From Alcaligenaceae bacterium (lineage in GTDB: Bacteria; Pseudomonadota; Gammaproteobacteria; Burkholderiales; Burkholderiaceae_B): a stretch of 64,000 nt of DNA. This document shows, piece by piece, positions 6,783 through 16,253 of this stretch. Below the pieces are notes generated by a model. It had not been told where the DNA came from and did not search any database. It worked only from the letters and a program-made list of their open reading frames with translations. Position 1 is the first letter of the stretch. Each line of letters starts with the position of its first letter. The position numbers and the translations under genes are program-made. The stretch is from assembly GCA_030538235.1 (NCBI GenBank), contig JAUNUJ010000003.1, positions 248,001-312,000 on the forward strand. Direction: 5' to 3'.

Positions 6783-9209
6783 ATGCAGCCTCTTGTCACG
6801 CCCCAACATGGTAGAAAAATTGCACTGCTTATCAGCTCGATGAATGCAGGCGGTGCTGAGCGAGTAGCAGCGGCTTTGGCCAATGGTTGGGTGGCCTTGG
6901 GGCATGAAGTGTGCATCGTCCCGTGTTTTTCTCAAGGTAGCGGCCAGTCTTTTTACCCATTAGATGATCGGGTTGATTTGCACTGGTTAGCACAGGATTT
7001 ACCCAATTCCGGACTCCTTAGCCGTGTGATTAAACCCTTGGTTTTGCGTCGTTTGCTCAAACAACGTCAACCCGATGTGGTGGTGTCTTTTTTAACCAAT
7101 GTCAATATCACTGCCTTATTAGCCACTCGTGGTCTAGATATCCCGGTTATCGTTTGTGAACGTACGAACCCACTCTCTGACAGTCACTTGCCGAGGCTTT
7201 TAAGGAAGCTTAGAAAAGTCCTTTATCCCCAAGCGTCAGCGGTCATGATGCAGACTGAAGCGGCGGCTAGGGACTATGCTGAGCGCACCCCGTCGGTGAA
7301 AAGAGTGCCGACCATTCCCAACCCGATTTCGGATGCTTTGCTGGATGAATTACAGGCTGTACAGGCGATGGTGACAGTTGAGGAGAGCCAGACAGAGCCT
7401 AGTGCTTCAAGACCTAAGGTACTGTTAAGCATGGGGCGCTTGGTTGAACTGAAGCAGTTCGGTTTTTTAATAGATTGTTTTGCTGAAGTAGCAAAGGATT
7501 TTCCTGATTGGCAGTTGCATATCTACGGTTCGGGCCCCTTAGCGACTAAATTACAGGGACAAATCGAGGCCTTGGCCTTATCTGAACAGGTTTTTTTAAA
7601 GGGCGCCACGACAAAACCATGGGAAACTATGCGTAGAGCTGATGCCTTTGCGATGACGTCTGAGCGTGAGGGCTTTCCAAATGTTTTGCTAGAGGCGATG
7701 GCTAATGGTTTAGCCACGATTGCTATTGATTGCCCTTATGGTCCGGCAGAATTGAGTTTAGGGGGCGAGCTGGGACTTTTGGTGCCGCTGAAAATGTCGC
7801 CGACAGAGGCTGTCTATAGTCAAATAACACGGTCAGATTTTATCGATGGCCTAAGAAAGCTGATGGGTGATGAGCTATTGCGCCAAAACTTAGCCCGTCA
7901 AGGGCAAGTCCATGTTCTCCAAACCTATTCGCAAGACAATGTGCTACAGCGTTGGGAGCAGTTATTTCAAGTTTTAAGTATAAAGTCAAGCGTAAATCAC
8001 GTTAATCGCATAAATCACGTGACTCAACCGCTGCAAGCTGACGCAGTAGATTCTCTAACCGTCGTGCATTTGATCAGTGGCTTAGGTCATGGTGGCGCTG
8101 AGACGGTGTTATATCGCTTGGTGGCCCATGCTCATAAAGATAAGCATATTGTTTTGAGTATGCAGGATGAGGGTGTAATGGGCGATAGCCTAAGAGAGGC
8201 GGGGGTTGAATTGCACTGTCTCAATATGCCCGCAGGTAAAATGAGTCCTGCGGATTTTTGGCGTTTACGTAATAAATTAAAGCAGTTGGCCCCGGATGTC
8301 GTCCAATGTTGGATGTATCATGCCGATATAGTTGGTGGCTTAGCTGCGCGTTTGGCGGGCATCAAGGCGGTGCTTTGGGGGATACGTAATTCAGGTGATA
8401 ATCTAGCCCGTAGTAGTCGCTCTTCCTATTTATTAGCGCGATATTTTTCTTGGACTTCTTATTTTATTCCGCGTTTGATTGTGGCCTGTGCTGAATTAGC
8501 GGCCAAGCGTCATATCGCCTGGGGCTATCAGCGTTCGAAGTTTCGCGTGATTCCTAATGGCTATGATTTAAGCCGTTGGCGGCCCTTAGATTCGGCAAGC
8601 AAAAAACAGCAAAGAGAAAATTTAAATTTGAGTCCGGATGAGGAAGTAATCGCGTTTGTGGCTCGATGGAATCCTTTAAAGGATCATGCTAATTTAATTC
8701 AGGCCATGTCGCTGCTCATTCAAAAGAGACCGACAGTGAAGTTGTTGCTGATTGGTGAAGGTTTGGATCAGGATAATGCAGAATTGATGGCGTTATTGGC
8801 AGAGGCCAAATTGGAAGTGTCTCACCATGTTTTGCTTTTAGGCCGTCGTGACGACGTGCCTGAGCTGATGCCTTTGTTGGATTTACATGTGTTGGCCAGT
8901 CTCGCGGAGGGCTTTCCAAACGTTGTGGCCGAAGCCATGGCGTGTGAAGTGCCCAATGTCGTTACCAATGTCGGAGATGCAGCTTTTATTGTGGGCTCCT
9001 ATGGCTGGGTGGTATCACCACAACAGTCGGAGCTCTTGGCCGGCGCAATTAATCAGGCGCTAGACTTTTTAAAGAGTTCAGAGGCATCGGTGTTTAAGCA
9101 GCAATGTCGTCAGCGAGTTCTTGAAAATTTCAGTTTAGACAAAATGATTCAAAACTATGAGCAAGTTTGGCGAGAAGCCATAGAGAAAAAAAGAGTTCTG
9201 TGTCAATGA
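6783..9209 (+). CDS. Fused double GT4 glycosyltransferase
   Basis: This 808-residue protein contains two complete GT-B glycosyltransferases. Half 1 (about 1-400) starts with MNAGGAERVAAALANGW and ends with the donor-site segment EREGFPNVLLEAMANGLATI. A linker of about 25 residues follows. Half 2 (about 422-808) restarts with HLISGLGHGGAETVLYRL and has its own AEGFPNVVAEAMACEVPNVV. It probably adds two successive sugars to the repeat unit. The frame is open further upstream, but the start is placed at the ATG after AAAGG because the extra 45 residues would overlap the previous gene and resemble nothing. The stop overlaps the next start (ATGA). No frameshift or internal stop marks the junction. 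Confidence 0.86.
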   Translation: MQPLVTPQHGRKIALLISSMNAGGAERVAAALANGWVALGHEVCIVPCFSQGSGQSFYPLDDRVDLHWLAQDLPNSGLLSRVIKPLVLRRLLKQRQPDVVVSFLTNVNITALLATRGLDIPVIVCERTNPLSDSHLPRLLRKLRKVLYPQASAVMMQTEAAARDYAERTPSVKRVPTIPNPISDALLDELQAVQAMVTVEESQTEPSASRPKVLLSMGRLVELKQFGFLIDCFAEVAKDFPDWQLHIYGSGPLATKLQGQIEALALSEQVFLKGATTKPWETMRRADAFAMTSEREGFPNVLLEAMANGLATIAIDCPYGPAELSLGGELGLLVPLKMSPTEAVYSQITRSDFIDGLRKLMGDELLRQNLARQGQVHVLQTYSQDNVLQRWEQLFQVLSIKSSVNHVNRINHVTQPLQADAVDSLTVVHLISGLGHGGAETVLYRLVAHAHKDKHIVLSMQDEGVMGDSLREAGVELHCLNMPAGKMSPADFWRLRNKLKQLAPDVVQCWMYHADIVGGLAARLAGIKAVLWGIRNSGDNLARSSRSSYLLARYFSWTSYFIPRLIVACAELAAKRHIAWGYQRSKFRVIPNGYDLSRWRPLDSASKKQQRENLNLSPDEEVIAFVARWNPLKDHANLIQAMSLLIQKRPTVKLLLIGEGLDQDNAELMALLAEAKLEVSHHVLLLGRRDDVPELMPLLDLHVLASLAEGFPNVVAEAMACEVPNVVTNVGDAAFIVGSYGWVVSPQQSELLAGAINQALDFLKSSEASVFKQQCRQRVLENFSLDKMIQNYEQVWREAIEKKRVLCQ

Positions 9210-10330
9210 AAAAAATTTTAATTGCCGTCAATAATCCCGCTTTTTTTCTATCACATCGCTTAAATATTGCTCAAGAAGCAAAAGCGCAGGGCTACCATGT
9301 GATCGTCTCGACCATGGATGGTCCGGCGGTGCAGACTATTAAGGATCATGGTTTTGAGCATGTGGTTTTTCCAATGCGACGTAGCGGGATGAATCCTTTG
9401 ACGGAATTGATGACGATTTTTTCTCTTTATAAGACGTTTAAACAGCTCAAACCGGATCTGGTTCATCTAGTCACTATCAAGCCGGTGCTCTATGGTGGTA
9501 TTGCCGCGCGTTTAGCAAAAGTGCCGGCCGTGGTTTATGCTATTTCCGGCATGGGCTTTTTATTTACTAAGAAACGCGCTAAGTTTGACCCTGTTTCTCT
9601 GATTACTCGTCTGCTTTATCGCCTTGCCTTAGCGCACCCCAAGGGTCGAGTGATTGTGCAAAACACGACTGACAAAGCGTTGTTGCAGGAAATGAGTTCG
9701 CTTAACGATGAGCAATTGGTTCTAATTCGCGGTTCCGGGGCGGATTTAAATCGCTACTGCTATGTGCCGGAACCGATTAAGCCGCCACTGATTGTCACCA
9801 TGGCTGCGCGTTTACTTAAAGACAAAGGTGTCATTGAATATGTTCAGGCAGCGCGTATAGCTGCTAGTCAAGGCAGAAGCGATATTGTGTGGCAATTGGC
9901 CGGTAGTCCGGATCCGGGTAACCCGGCTTCAATCACGGATAAAGAATTGTCAGCCTGTCAAACAGATATTCACTACCTTGGCGAAGTTGCCGATATAGCC
10001 AAGCTGTATAGTGAATCTCATATTATTGCCTTACCTTCTTATCGAGAGGGTTTACCGAAATCCTTAGTCGAAGCGGCGGCATGCGGGCGAGCGGTGGTCA
10101 CTACTGATGCGCCAGGCTGTCGAGATGCTATTGAGCCCGGAGTCACCGGTCTTTTAGTAGACGTTTGCAGCGCCAAGTCACTATACGAGGCGATCATTGA
10201 GCTTAGTGATGATGACGAGCTCCGCCAATCGATGGGCCGGGCTGGCCATCAATTGGCTTTGGAGGAGTTTGACGAGAACGTTATAGCGAAAAAGCAAGTG
10301 GCGATTTATAAAGAGTTGCTTAAAAGCTAA
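9206..10330 (+). CDS. Glycosyltransferase family 4, PglA/TuaC-like
   Basis: Single GT-B glycosyltransferase of 374 residues. It shows LVTIKPVLYGGIAARLAKVP in the acceptor half, the SGMGFLF segment common in capsule and N-glycan transferases, and SYREGLPKSLVEAAACGRAVV in the donor half. The start is the ATG of the ATGA overlap with the double glycosyltransferase, so the two are translationally coupled; an upstream in-frame ATG at 9167 lies inside the preceding gene. It is the last gene of the polysaccharide operon. The donor sugar is unknown. It stops 13 nt before the tail of the convergent phosphomutase gene. Confidence 0.85.
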   Translation: MKKILIAVNNPAFFLSHRLNIAQEAKAQGYHVIVSTMDGPAVQTIKDHGFEHVVFPMRRSGMNPLTELMTIFSLYKTFKQLKPDLVHLVTIKPVLYGGIAARLAKVPAVVYAISGMGFLFTKKRAKFDPVSLITRLLYRLALAHPKGRVIVQNTTDKALLQEMSSLNDEQLVLIRGSGADLNRYCYVPEPIKPPLIVTMAARLLKDKGVIEYVQAARIAASQGRSDIVWQLAGSPDPGNPASITDKELSACQTDIHYLGEVADIAKLYSESHIIALPSYREGLPKSLVEAAACGRAVVTTDAPGCRDAIEPGVTGLLVDVCSAKSLYEAIIELSDDDELRQSMGRAGHQLALEEFDENVIAKKQVAIYKELLKS

Positions 10331-10343
10331 GGCTTTAATCGGT

Positions 10344-11753
10344 TTAAAAGGGCAATTCGCTCTCGGGGGCCAGTTTTAAAATGGCTTCCCTAAACTCAGC
10401 CTTAATTCGATTTAGAGCCTCATCGTTTTGTGCCTCAAAACGTAAAACAACAACCGGTGTGGTGTTTGAGGCACGGGCTAGGCCAAAGCCATCAGCGTAT
10501 TCTGCTCGTACACCGTCGATTTTATTAGTACTTTGGGCAGTGGGAAACACAGCTTCTGTTTGTAAGCGTTCAATCAAGGCATGAGGTTCGCCCTCTTGCA
10601 TAGGGAGCTTTAATTCCGGGGTAGAAAGGTCCTGTGGCAAGGCTTCTAGAGTGGCATTAGGGTCTTCGACCTTGGAAAGAATTTCCAATAGACGAGCGCC
10701 AGCATAAAGGCCGTCATCAAAACCGTACCAACGCTCTTTAAAGAAAATATGTCCACTCATTTCACCGGCCAATGGGCAATCAATCTCTGCCATTTTAGCT
10801 TTTACTAGAGAATGGCCGGTTTTCCACATTAAGGGGACACCGCCGGCAGCCTTAATTGATTCACCGACGTGGCGACTGCATTTGACGTCATAAATAATAG
10901 TCGCACCGGGTACGCGCTCGAGGACATCCCGTAGAAACAAAATCAACTGACGATCAGGCCAGATAATCTGCCCGCTTTTAGTGACGACACCCAAACGATC
11001 GGCGTCACCATCAAAGGCTAAACCTAATTCACAATCACTGTTTTTTAGGTGTTCAATAATGTCTTGCAAGTTGTTGGGATCGGCCGGATCCGGATGGTGG
11101 TTAGGAAAATCACCATCGACTTCGCAATAAAGCTCATCGACTGCACAGCCCAAACGCTTAAAAAGCTCTGTAGCGGCCACGGCACCAACGCCATTACCGC
11201 AGTCCAGCACGATCTTCATGGGACGCGTTAGCTTTACATCACCGACAATACGTTGGATATATTCTTCAATGACATCGCGCGAGACAGTGGTTCCGACAGC
11301 AGAGTTGTCAGGTTCAGCCGCACTGTGATTGCTTATCAGAGCTTGCATGTCTGAATACAGAGACAGAATCTCAGCGCCGTGGATGGCGCGACCATCCAGC
11401 ATAATCTTGAAGCCATTGTACGCGGGTGGATTGTGACTGCCGGTAATCGCCACAGCTAGGCCAATGCGATGCTCGGCAGCTTGATAATAGACCATAGGGG
11501 TAGGGACCATGCCGATATCTAGCGTGTTAATACCCTCGGTGCGCATGCCCTCAGCTAAAGCAGCTGCCAGTTCAGGACTGCTGTGACGACCGTCATAGCC
11601 GATAACTGCTTGTTGAATACCCAGTTTGATAGCCCGCATCGCCAGAGCTCGACCTAATAAAAGAGCGAATGTCGTATTTAATTCCGCCGGCACGATACCG
11701 CGAATATCGTAAGCTTTATAAACCTGGAATGGGAGTTCATATAATTGCGTCAC
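10344..11753 (-). CDS. Phosphomannomutase/phosphoglucomutase
   Basis: Interconverts mannose- or glucose-6-phosphate and the 1-phosphate, feeding GDP-mannose and UDP-glucose pools for LPS and exopolysaccharide. The 469 residues follow the alpha-D-phosphohexomutase order: KAYDIRG near 13-19, the phosphoserine loop ITGSHNPPAYNGFK near 102-115, the metal loop DGDADRLG, the sugar-specificity loop GEMSGHIFF, and a C-terminal phosphate-binding domain. It matches the ManB/AlgC (CpsG) type rather than GlmM. The start is GTG preceded by AAAGG. It is transcribed toward the polysaccharide operon with almost no gap and no visible terminator, which fits a shared role. Confidence 0.9.
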   Translation of the reverse strand: MTQLYELPFQVYKAYDIRGIVPAELNTTFALLLGRALAMRAIKLGIQQAVIGYDGRHSSPELAAALAEGMRTEGINTLDIGMVPTPMVYYQAAEHRIGLAVAITGSHNPPAYNGFKIMLDGRAIHGAEILSLYSDMQALISNHSAAEPDNSAVGTTVSRDVIEEYIQRIVGDVKLTRPMKIVLDCGNGVGAVAATELFKRLGCAVDELYCEVDGDFPNHHPDPADPNNLQDIIEHLKNSDCELGLAFDGDADRLGVVTKSGQIIWPDRQLILFLRDVLERVPGATIIYDVKCSRHVGESIKAAGGVPLMWKTGHSLVKAKMAEIDCPLAGEMSGHIFFKERWYGFDDGLYAGARLLEILSKVEDPNATLEALPQDLSTPELKLPMQEGEPHALIERLQTEAVFPTAQSTNKIDGVRAEYADGFGLARASNTTPVVVLRFEAQNDEALNRIKAEFREAILKLAPESELPF

Positions 11754-11854
11754 AAAATTACCTTTGCTTGAAGAACACTACATTAAATGGTTAAAGCAGT
11801 ATAATACCAGTACATTAGGATATGTCCGCATTCATCTATTATTTAGGTTCAATA

Positions 11855-13273
11855 ATGAGTTTAATCAATGATTTAATTAGTATCGTTGGCGCTGATCACG
11901 TGTTAGAGGGAGAAGAAGCAGCGCCGTATTTAACCGATTGGCGCAATCGCTATACCGGCCGTGCCCAAGCAGTCGTTCGTCCGGCCAATACGCAAGAGAT
12001 CGCTGATGTGGTCAAGCTGTGTGCACGTTATGAAGTGCCGATGGTTACTCAGGGCGGCAATACCGGTCTTTGTGGTGGCGCCACACCAAGCAACAAAGGC
12101 GATGCGGTACTGATTTTGACTACTCGTCTGAATCATATTCTAAATATCGATACCGTCAACGATACGATGACGGTACAAGCCGGTTGTATTTTGCAGCAGA
12201 TTCAGGAAGCAGCGGAAAAGCACGACCGTTTGTTCCCTCTCAGCTTAGCCGCAGAGGGTAGTTGCACCATCGGCGGCAACTTAGCGACTAATGCCGGGGG
12301 TACCCAGGTCTTACGCTATGGCAATGCCCGCGACCTCGCCTTAGGTCTTGAAGTGGTCACTCCCGAGGGTGATATTCTTAACGGTCTCAAGGTTTTGCGC
12401 AAGGACAATACCGGCTATGATCTACGCAATCTCTATATCGGTAGTGAGGGTACTTTAGGTATTATTACTGCCGCCACTTTAAAGCTCTATCCACGACCGG
12501 CAGCAGAATGCACTGCATTAGTTGCTTTTGAAACTCTTGAAGATGCCTTATATATGTTGAATTATTCACGTAAAGGCTTTGCTTCAAAACTCGAAGGCTT
12601 CGAGCTGATGTCCGACTACTGTCTGAAAATCGTCACTGATTGCTTCCCCGAGCAGACATTACCTTTAAGCTTAGACTATCCTTGGTATGCTTTGATTCAT
12701 ATCGCTGATAGCCAAAGTGAGGAGCTGGCGCGCGAGACTTTCCATCGTGTTTTAGAGAGTGCTTTCGAGGATGATATTATTCAGGATGCCGTGTTAGCTG
12801 AGTCTATTCAGCAAGCGAATGATTTATGGCATTTGCGCGAGAGTATTCCATTGGCCGAGGCTTTGGTTGGTCAGGGCATTAAAAATGACATTTCTGTCCC
12901 TATCTCCAGAATCGCGCCTTTTGTCGATGATACAAATACAGCCTTGCAGTCATGGTATCCGGGCGTCCGTCATATTATTTTCGGCCATCTGGGCGATGGT
13001 AACTTGCACTACAATATCGGTGCGCCTCTCGGCGAAGAAGAGGGTTTCCTGTCCAAACAGGACGAGGCCTTTAAAATTGTCTTTGATAGTGTTGTTGACT
13101 ATGATGGTTCCATCAGTGCCGAGCATGGCGTTGGTCAACTCAAAAAAGATATGCTACCTGACTACAAAGACGAAGTCGAAATCGCCGTGATGCGAAAAAT
13201 CAAACGCGCTTTGGATCCTCTCGGTTTAATGAACCCGGGCAAAGTCGTTGATAGTGTGGATTTTGATTATTAA
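11855..13273 (+). CDS. FAD-binding 2-hydroxyacid dehydrogenase (GlcD / D-2-hydroxyglutarate dehydrogenase-like)
   Basis: Flavoprotein of the FAD_binding_4 / FAD-oxidase_C family that oxidises a D-2-hydroxyacid. The 472 residues hold the FAD-binding segment TQGGNTGLCGGATPSNKG, then SLAAEGSCTIGGNLATNAGG and YIGSEGTLGIIT, and the C-terminal domain with FGHLGDGNLHYN and SAEHGVGQLKKDML. These match the bacterial D-2-hydroxyglutarate/lactate dehydrogenase clade. The ATG at 11855 is preferred over 11822 because AGG stands 7 nt before it and family members start about here. The partner subunits of glycolate oxidase (GlcE, GlcF) are absent, favouring a stand-alone dehydrogenase. An intrinsic terminator follows. 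Confidence 0.84.
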   Translation: MSLINDLISIVGADHVLEGEEAAPYLTDWRNRYTGRAQAVVRPANTQEIADVVKLCARYEVPMVTQGGNTGLCGGATPSNKGDAVLILTTRLNHILNIDTVNDTMTVQAGCILQQIQEAAEKHDRLFPLSLAAEGSCTIGGNLATNAGGTQVLRYGNARDLALGLEVVTPEGDILNGLKVLRKDNTGYDLRNLYIGSEGTLGIITAATLKLYPRPAAECTALVAFETLEDALYMLNYSRKGFASKLEGFELMSDYCLKIVTDCFPEQTLPLSLDYPWYALIHIADSQSEELARETFHRVLESAFEDDIIQDAVLAESIQQANDLWHLRESIPLAEALVGQGIKNDISVPISRIAPFVDDTNTALQSWYPGVRHIIFGHLGDGNLHYNIGAPLGEEEGFLSKQDEAFKIVFDSVVDYDGSISAEHGVGQLKKDMLPDYKDEVEIAVMRKIKRALDPLGLMNPGKVVDSVDFDY

Positions 13274-13302
13274 CTAATCGGTCTACACCGCAAGTTTAGT
13301 TG

Positions 13303-13341
13303 ATGCCTATCGTGCTTAGCTAGCATGGTAGGCATTTTTTT
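13303..13341 (+). terminator. Intrinsic terminator after the FAD-dehydrogenase gene
   Basis: ATGCCTATC (13303-13311) pairs with GGTAGGCAT (13327-13335) using one G-T pair, followed by a run of T residues to 13341. It ends the rightward transcript between two convergent genes. Confidence 0.8.
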
Positions 13342-13359
13342 CGCTATGGGTTGATTAAT

Positions 13360-14187
13360 TTAGTGGCGCTGGCATTTGACGCAGTAATAGGTGGCGCGTT
13401 GAGCTTGAACGATTTTTCTGATAGGTGTCTCACAGACATGACAGGGCTCATCTGCGCGATTATAGACATTGGCATGAATTTCAAAATAACTACCTGGCTC
13501 ACCACTGGCATTTAAAAAGTCTCTTAAGGTGCTACCACCGCTTTCCAAAGCCGCGCTCAGGGTTTTTAAAATAGCCGCATGTAACCGCGTAACCCGGATT
13601 TTGGATAATGACTGAGCACTGATTTTAGGATTGATATTGGCGAGGAAAAGACTTTCAGAGGCGTAAATATTGCCCACACCTACCACCACATCACCATCCA
13701 ACAGGGCGGTTTTAATCGACTTTTTCTTGGCTTTTAAGCCCCAGTATAAATGCTCGACCGTAAACTCCTCACTAAAAGGCTCAACCCCTAGATGGCGGAG
13801 TAAGCGATGTTGCAGAATCGGACCGTCGCTATGAGGGTGCCAGACCACAGCGCCAAAACGACGTGGGTCATTTAGCCGCACCGTGATGGCCCCAAAGTCC
13901 CAGATCACATGATCATGCTTTCTGAGTAGCTCATCTGCATGACATAAACGCATGGAGCCTGACATACCTAAATGCACTAAAAGCACACCGCTTTCAAAGT
14001 GCAATAAAAGGTATTTACCACGACGTTCACACTTTATTAATATTTGCTCACTCAAAAGCTCAGCTAACTCAGGTAAAATGGGCCAACGTAGCTGATTTTG
14101 ATAAATGCTTAGCTTTTTTAGGCGCTGACCCTCGATAGCAGGAGCGAGTCCTCTGCGAGTGGTTTCCACCTCCGGTAATTCTGGCAT
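13360..14187 (-). CDS. mutM: Formamidopyrimidine-DNA glycosylase
   Basis: Base-excision repair enzyme that removes 8-oxoguanine and formamidopyrimidines and nicks the abasic site. The 275 residues begin MPELPEVETTRRGL, giving the catalytic N-terminal Pro and Glu. The Lys in CERRGKYLLLHF (near 57) belongs to the helix-two-turn-helix active site. The C-terminal zinc finger is C-X2-C ... C-X2-C (CHVC near 246, CVKC near 269). The length is normal. It is divergent from the TPR gene, as in other Burkholderiales. The 43-nt gap between the two starts must contain both ribosome-binding sites and leaves little room for promoters. Confidence 0.95.
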   Translation of the reverse strand: MPELPEVETTRRGLAPAIEGQRLKKLSIYQNQLRWPILPELAELLSEQILIKCERRGKYLLLHFESGVLLVHLGMSGSMRLCHADELLRKHDHVIWDFGAITVRLNDPRRFGAVVWHPHSDGPILQHRLLRHLGVEPFSEEFTVEHLYWGLKAKKKSIKTALLDGDVVVGVGNIYASESLFLANINPKISAQSLSKIRVTRLHAAILKTLSAALESGGSTLRDFLNASGEPGSYFEIHANVYNRADEPCHVCETPIRKIVQAQRATYYCVKCQRH

Positions 14188-14230
14188 AATGTTTTATTGA
14201 AATAGTATATTTGCTTGAGGCAATTTTGTT

Positions 14231-16243
14231 TTGCTAAAAAAAATACTCACAATTCTCACTCTATCACTTTCTGTCCAGACTAGTAGTCTGGCTGCGGCGG
14301 AGTACGCTCAAGAATTTGAACTGAGCGCTTTTCCTGTCAGTACACCCCATCTGGTTTTTAAAACTGAAGAGGAGATGGGTGAGATCGTGCTTAAGCCTTA
14401 TGTGAGTGTAGAGGATATCTACCAACTCACGATCATGCATTTGGCGATAGAAGAAAATCAGTTTGATATTGCTGGCCCCATTGCACTGGATTTAGCCAAG
14501 GCCAAAAGCTCTCGAGAATTGGCAAAAATGGCCAGTGCCTTGTATTCTATGCTTGACGAATCAGAGCGATCGCTGGAGGCCGCTGCGTTATGGCGTAGCC
14601 TCGATAGCGAGAGTGAAGAGGCTCACCTCAATTACTTGATAGTTGCCGGACAGGCCGGCGAGTACGATGGTTTAACAGAAGAATTGAAGCGTCGTTTGGC
14701 CAAGCAAATTGTTCATCCTGAAATGGCTTTGGCCGAGGTGGCGGACTTCTTGCGCCGCTTAAATCAACCACAAAAGGCCCTGGAAATCTTCCAAGAGCTA
14801 GTATCTGAGCAGGCGCAGGTACAACCCGGTTTAATCAATATGTTTTTGTCGGATTTTGCGATGTATGCCGGCCAAGAAGAGATGGCTTGGAGCAACGCTC
14901 TCAAAGCGCTTAACGATAAAAACTTAAACCCCGAAGTCGGCGGGATGGCAGCGATGCGTTTATTGCAGCTGTCTGAGGGACCGCGCAATTTTCAAGCCTT
15001 GCACTTGGTGAGTCAATATATTGAAGCTAATCCGACTCAGCGTGCGGTGCGTTTGTTCTATGCGCATGTGCTGACGCGTGACAAAAAATTTGATTTGGCT
15101 TTGACTGAACTGGCCAAAATGAATGAACAAAATCCCGAAGACTTTGATTTACTTTACTACCGAGCACAAGTTGAGTATCAAGCCGGTAATTTACACGAAG
15201 CCGTGGCTTATTTAGAGCAATATCTCTCAGTTCAGGAGCAGCGCCGTCAAGCCTTGCCGGATAATCGAACCACTGCTCAGGCCTCTGCCACTGATGCGTA
15301 TTTTTTAATGGCAAAGATATACGAGGAGCTGGGCGAGTACCAAAAGGGGATTGAGCAATTAGCCCTGATTGATGAGCCGCAGGCTCGATATGATGTTTTG
15401 ACTGAGCAAGCCTCACTTTATATTAAGCTTAAAAGCTATACCCAGGCTCATGCCCTATTAGAGCAAATTCAGCCCGAAGACGATGAAGACGTTTATGTAC
15501 GTGCTTTATTGATGAATGCAACGCTCAGTCGTGAGCGAGGTGAGTACGCTCAAGGCCTTGAATATGTAGAGCGTGCGCTTAAATACTATCCAAATAACCT
15601 TTATATACGTTATAGCCAGGCCATGATGTTTGAGCATATGGGTGAGGTTGACAGAGCGGTTGAGTTATTAGAGCAAATCCTGTTGGACTATCCTTATGAA
15701 TCCGAATCCTATAATGGCCTCGGCTATGTTTTGGCTGACAATAATCTCCGCTTAAACGAGGCTCAGGAGTTAATTGAGCGTGCGTTGGCCATGTCGCCGG
15801 ATAGCGTGCATATTCAAGATAGTTATGGTTGGGTAAATTTTCGTTTGGGTAATTTAGTGCTTGCCAAAAATTACCTTGAAATGGCCTGGAATCAGGAGCC
15901 TATGGCCGAGGTAGCGGCGCATCTGGCCGATGTGCATTATGCATTAGAGGAAAAAGCCCAAGCCTATGAGTATTTGCAAAAAGGCTATGAGTTGGATTCC
16001 GAAGATAGGGCTTTATTGGCTACCATTGAGCGTCTGGGTTACGAGGTGACCGAACCTAAGCTTGAACCTGTGCCCGATGTAATAATCGAGCCTATTGAGG
16101 TTTCCGAGAAAGCAAACGCCGAAGAAGTCGTAGCCCCCGAAGCACAAAGCTCAGGTGTTCAAGATCACGATCAGCCTCTTGATCAAGCTCCAACTGCCGA
16201 TGATGCCGCGGTAGACACAAACCATAAAACACAAAGCAATTAG
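14231..16243 (+). CDS. Exported tetratricopeptide-repeat protein
   Basis: The 670-residue protein begins with a signal peptide (KK, hydrophobic core, cleavage near SLAAA) and is then nearly all TPR-like helical repeats. Recognisable units include LFYAHVLTRDKKFDLALTEL and YNGLGYVLADNNLRLNEAQE. The C-terminal 60 residues are Glu/Pro/Ala-rich and probably disordered. It is likely a periplasmic or outer-membrane-associated scaffold; no enzymatic motif is visible. The start is TTG with GAGG 10 nt upstream. It is followed 10 nt later by lolB, a pairing conserved in Burkholderiales, which hints at a role in envelope or lipoprotein biogenesis (inference). Confidence 0.82.
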   Translation: MLKKILTILTLSLSVQTSSLAAAEYAQEFELSAFPVSTPHLVFKTEEEMGEIVLKPYVSVEDIYQLTIMHLAIEENQFDIAGPIALDLAKAKSSRELAKMASALYSMLDESERSLEAAALWRSLDSESEEAHLNYLIVAGQAGEYDGLTEELKRRLAKQIVHPEMALAEVADFLRRLNQPQKALEIFQELVSEQAQVQPGLINMFLSDFAMYAGQEEMAWSNALKALNDKNLNPEVGGMAAMRLLQLSEGPRNFQALHLVSQYIEANPTQRAVRLFYAHVLTRDKKFDLALTELAKMNEQNPEDFDLLYYRAQVEYQAGNLHEAVAYLEQYLSVQEQRRQALPDNRTTAQASATDAYFLMAKIYEELGEYQKGIEQLALIDEPQARYDVLTEQASLYIKLKSYTQAHALLEQIQPEDDEDVYVRALLMNATLSRERGEYAQGLEYVERALKYYPNNLYIRYSQAMMFEHMGEVDRAVELLEQILLDYPYESESYNGLGYVLADNNLRLNEAQELIERALAMSPDSVHIQDSYGWVNFRLGNLVLAKNYLEMAWNQEPMAEVAAHLADVHYALEEKAQAYEYLQKGYELDSEDRALLATIERLGYEVTEPKLEPVPDVIIEPIEVSEKANAEEVVAPEAQSSGVQDHDQPLDQAPTADDAAVDTNHKTQSN

Positions 16244-16253
16244 GTATATAGAT

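Noticed and set aside
7523-7717. Minus-strand frame inside the double glycosyltransferase
   Set aside because: It is a shadow of the coding strand with no ribosome-binding site and no homology; the same holds for the other opposite-strand frames in coding regions.
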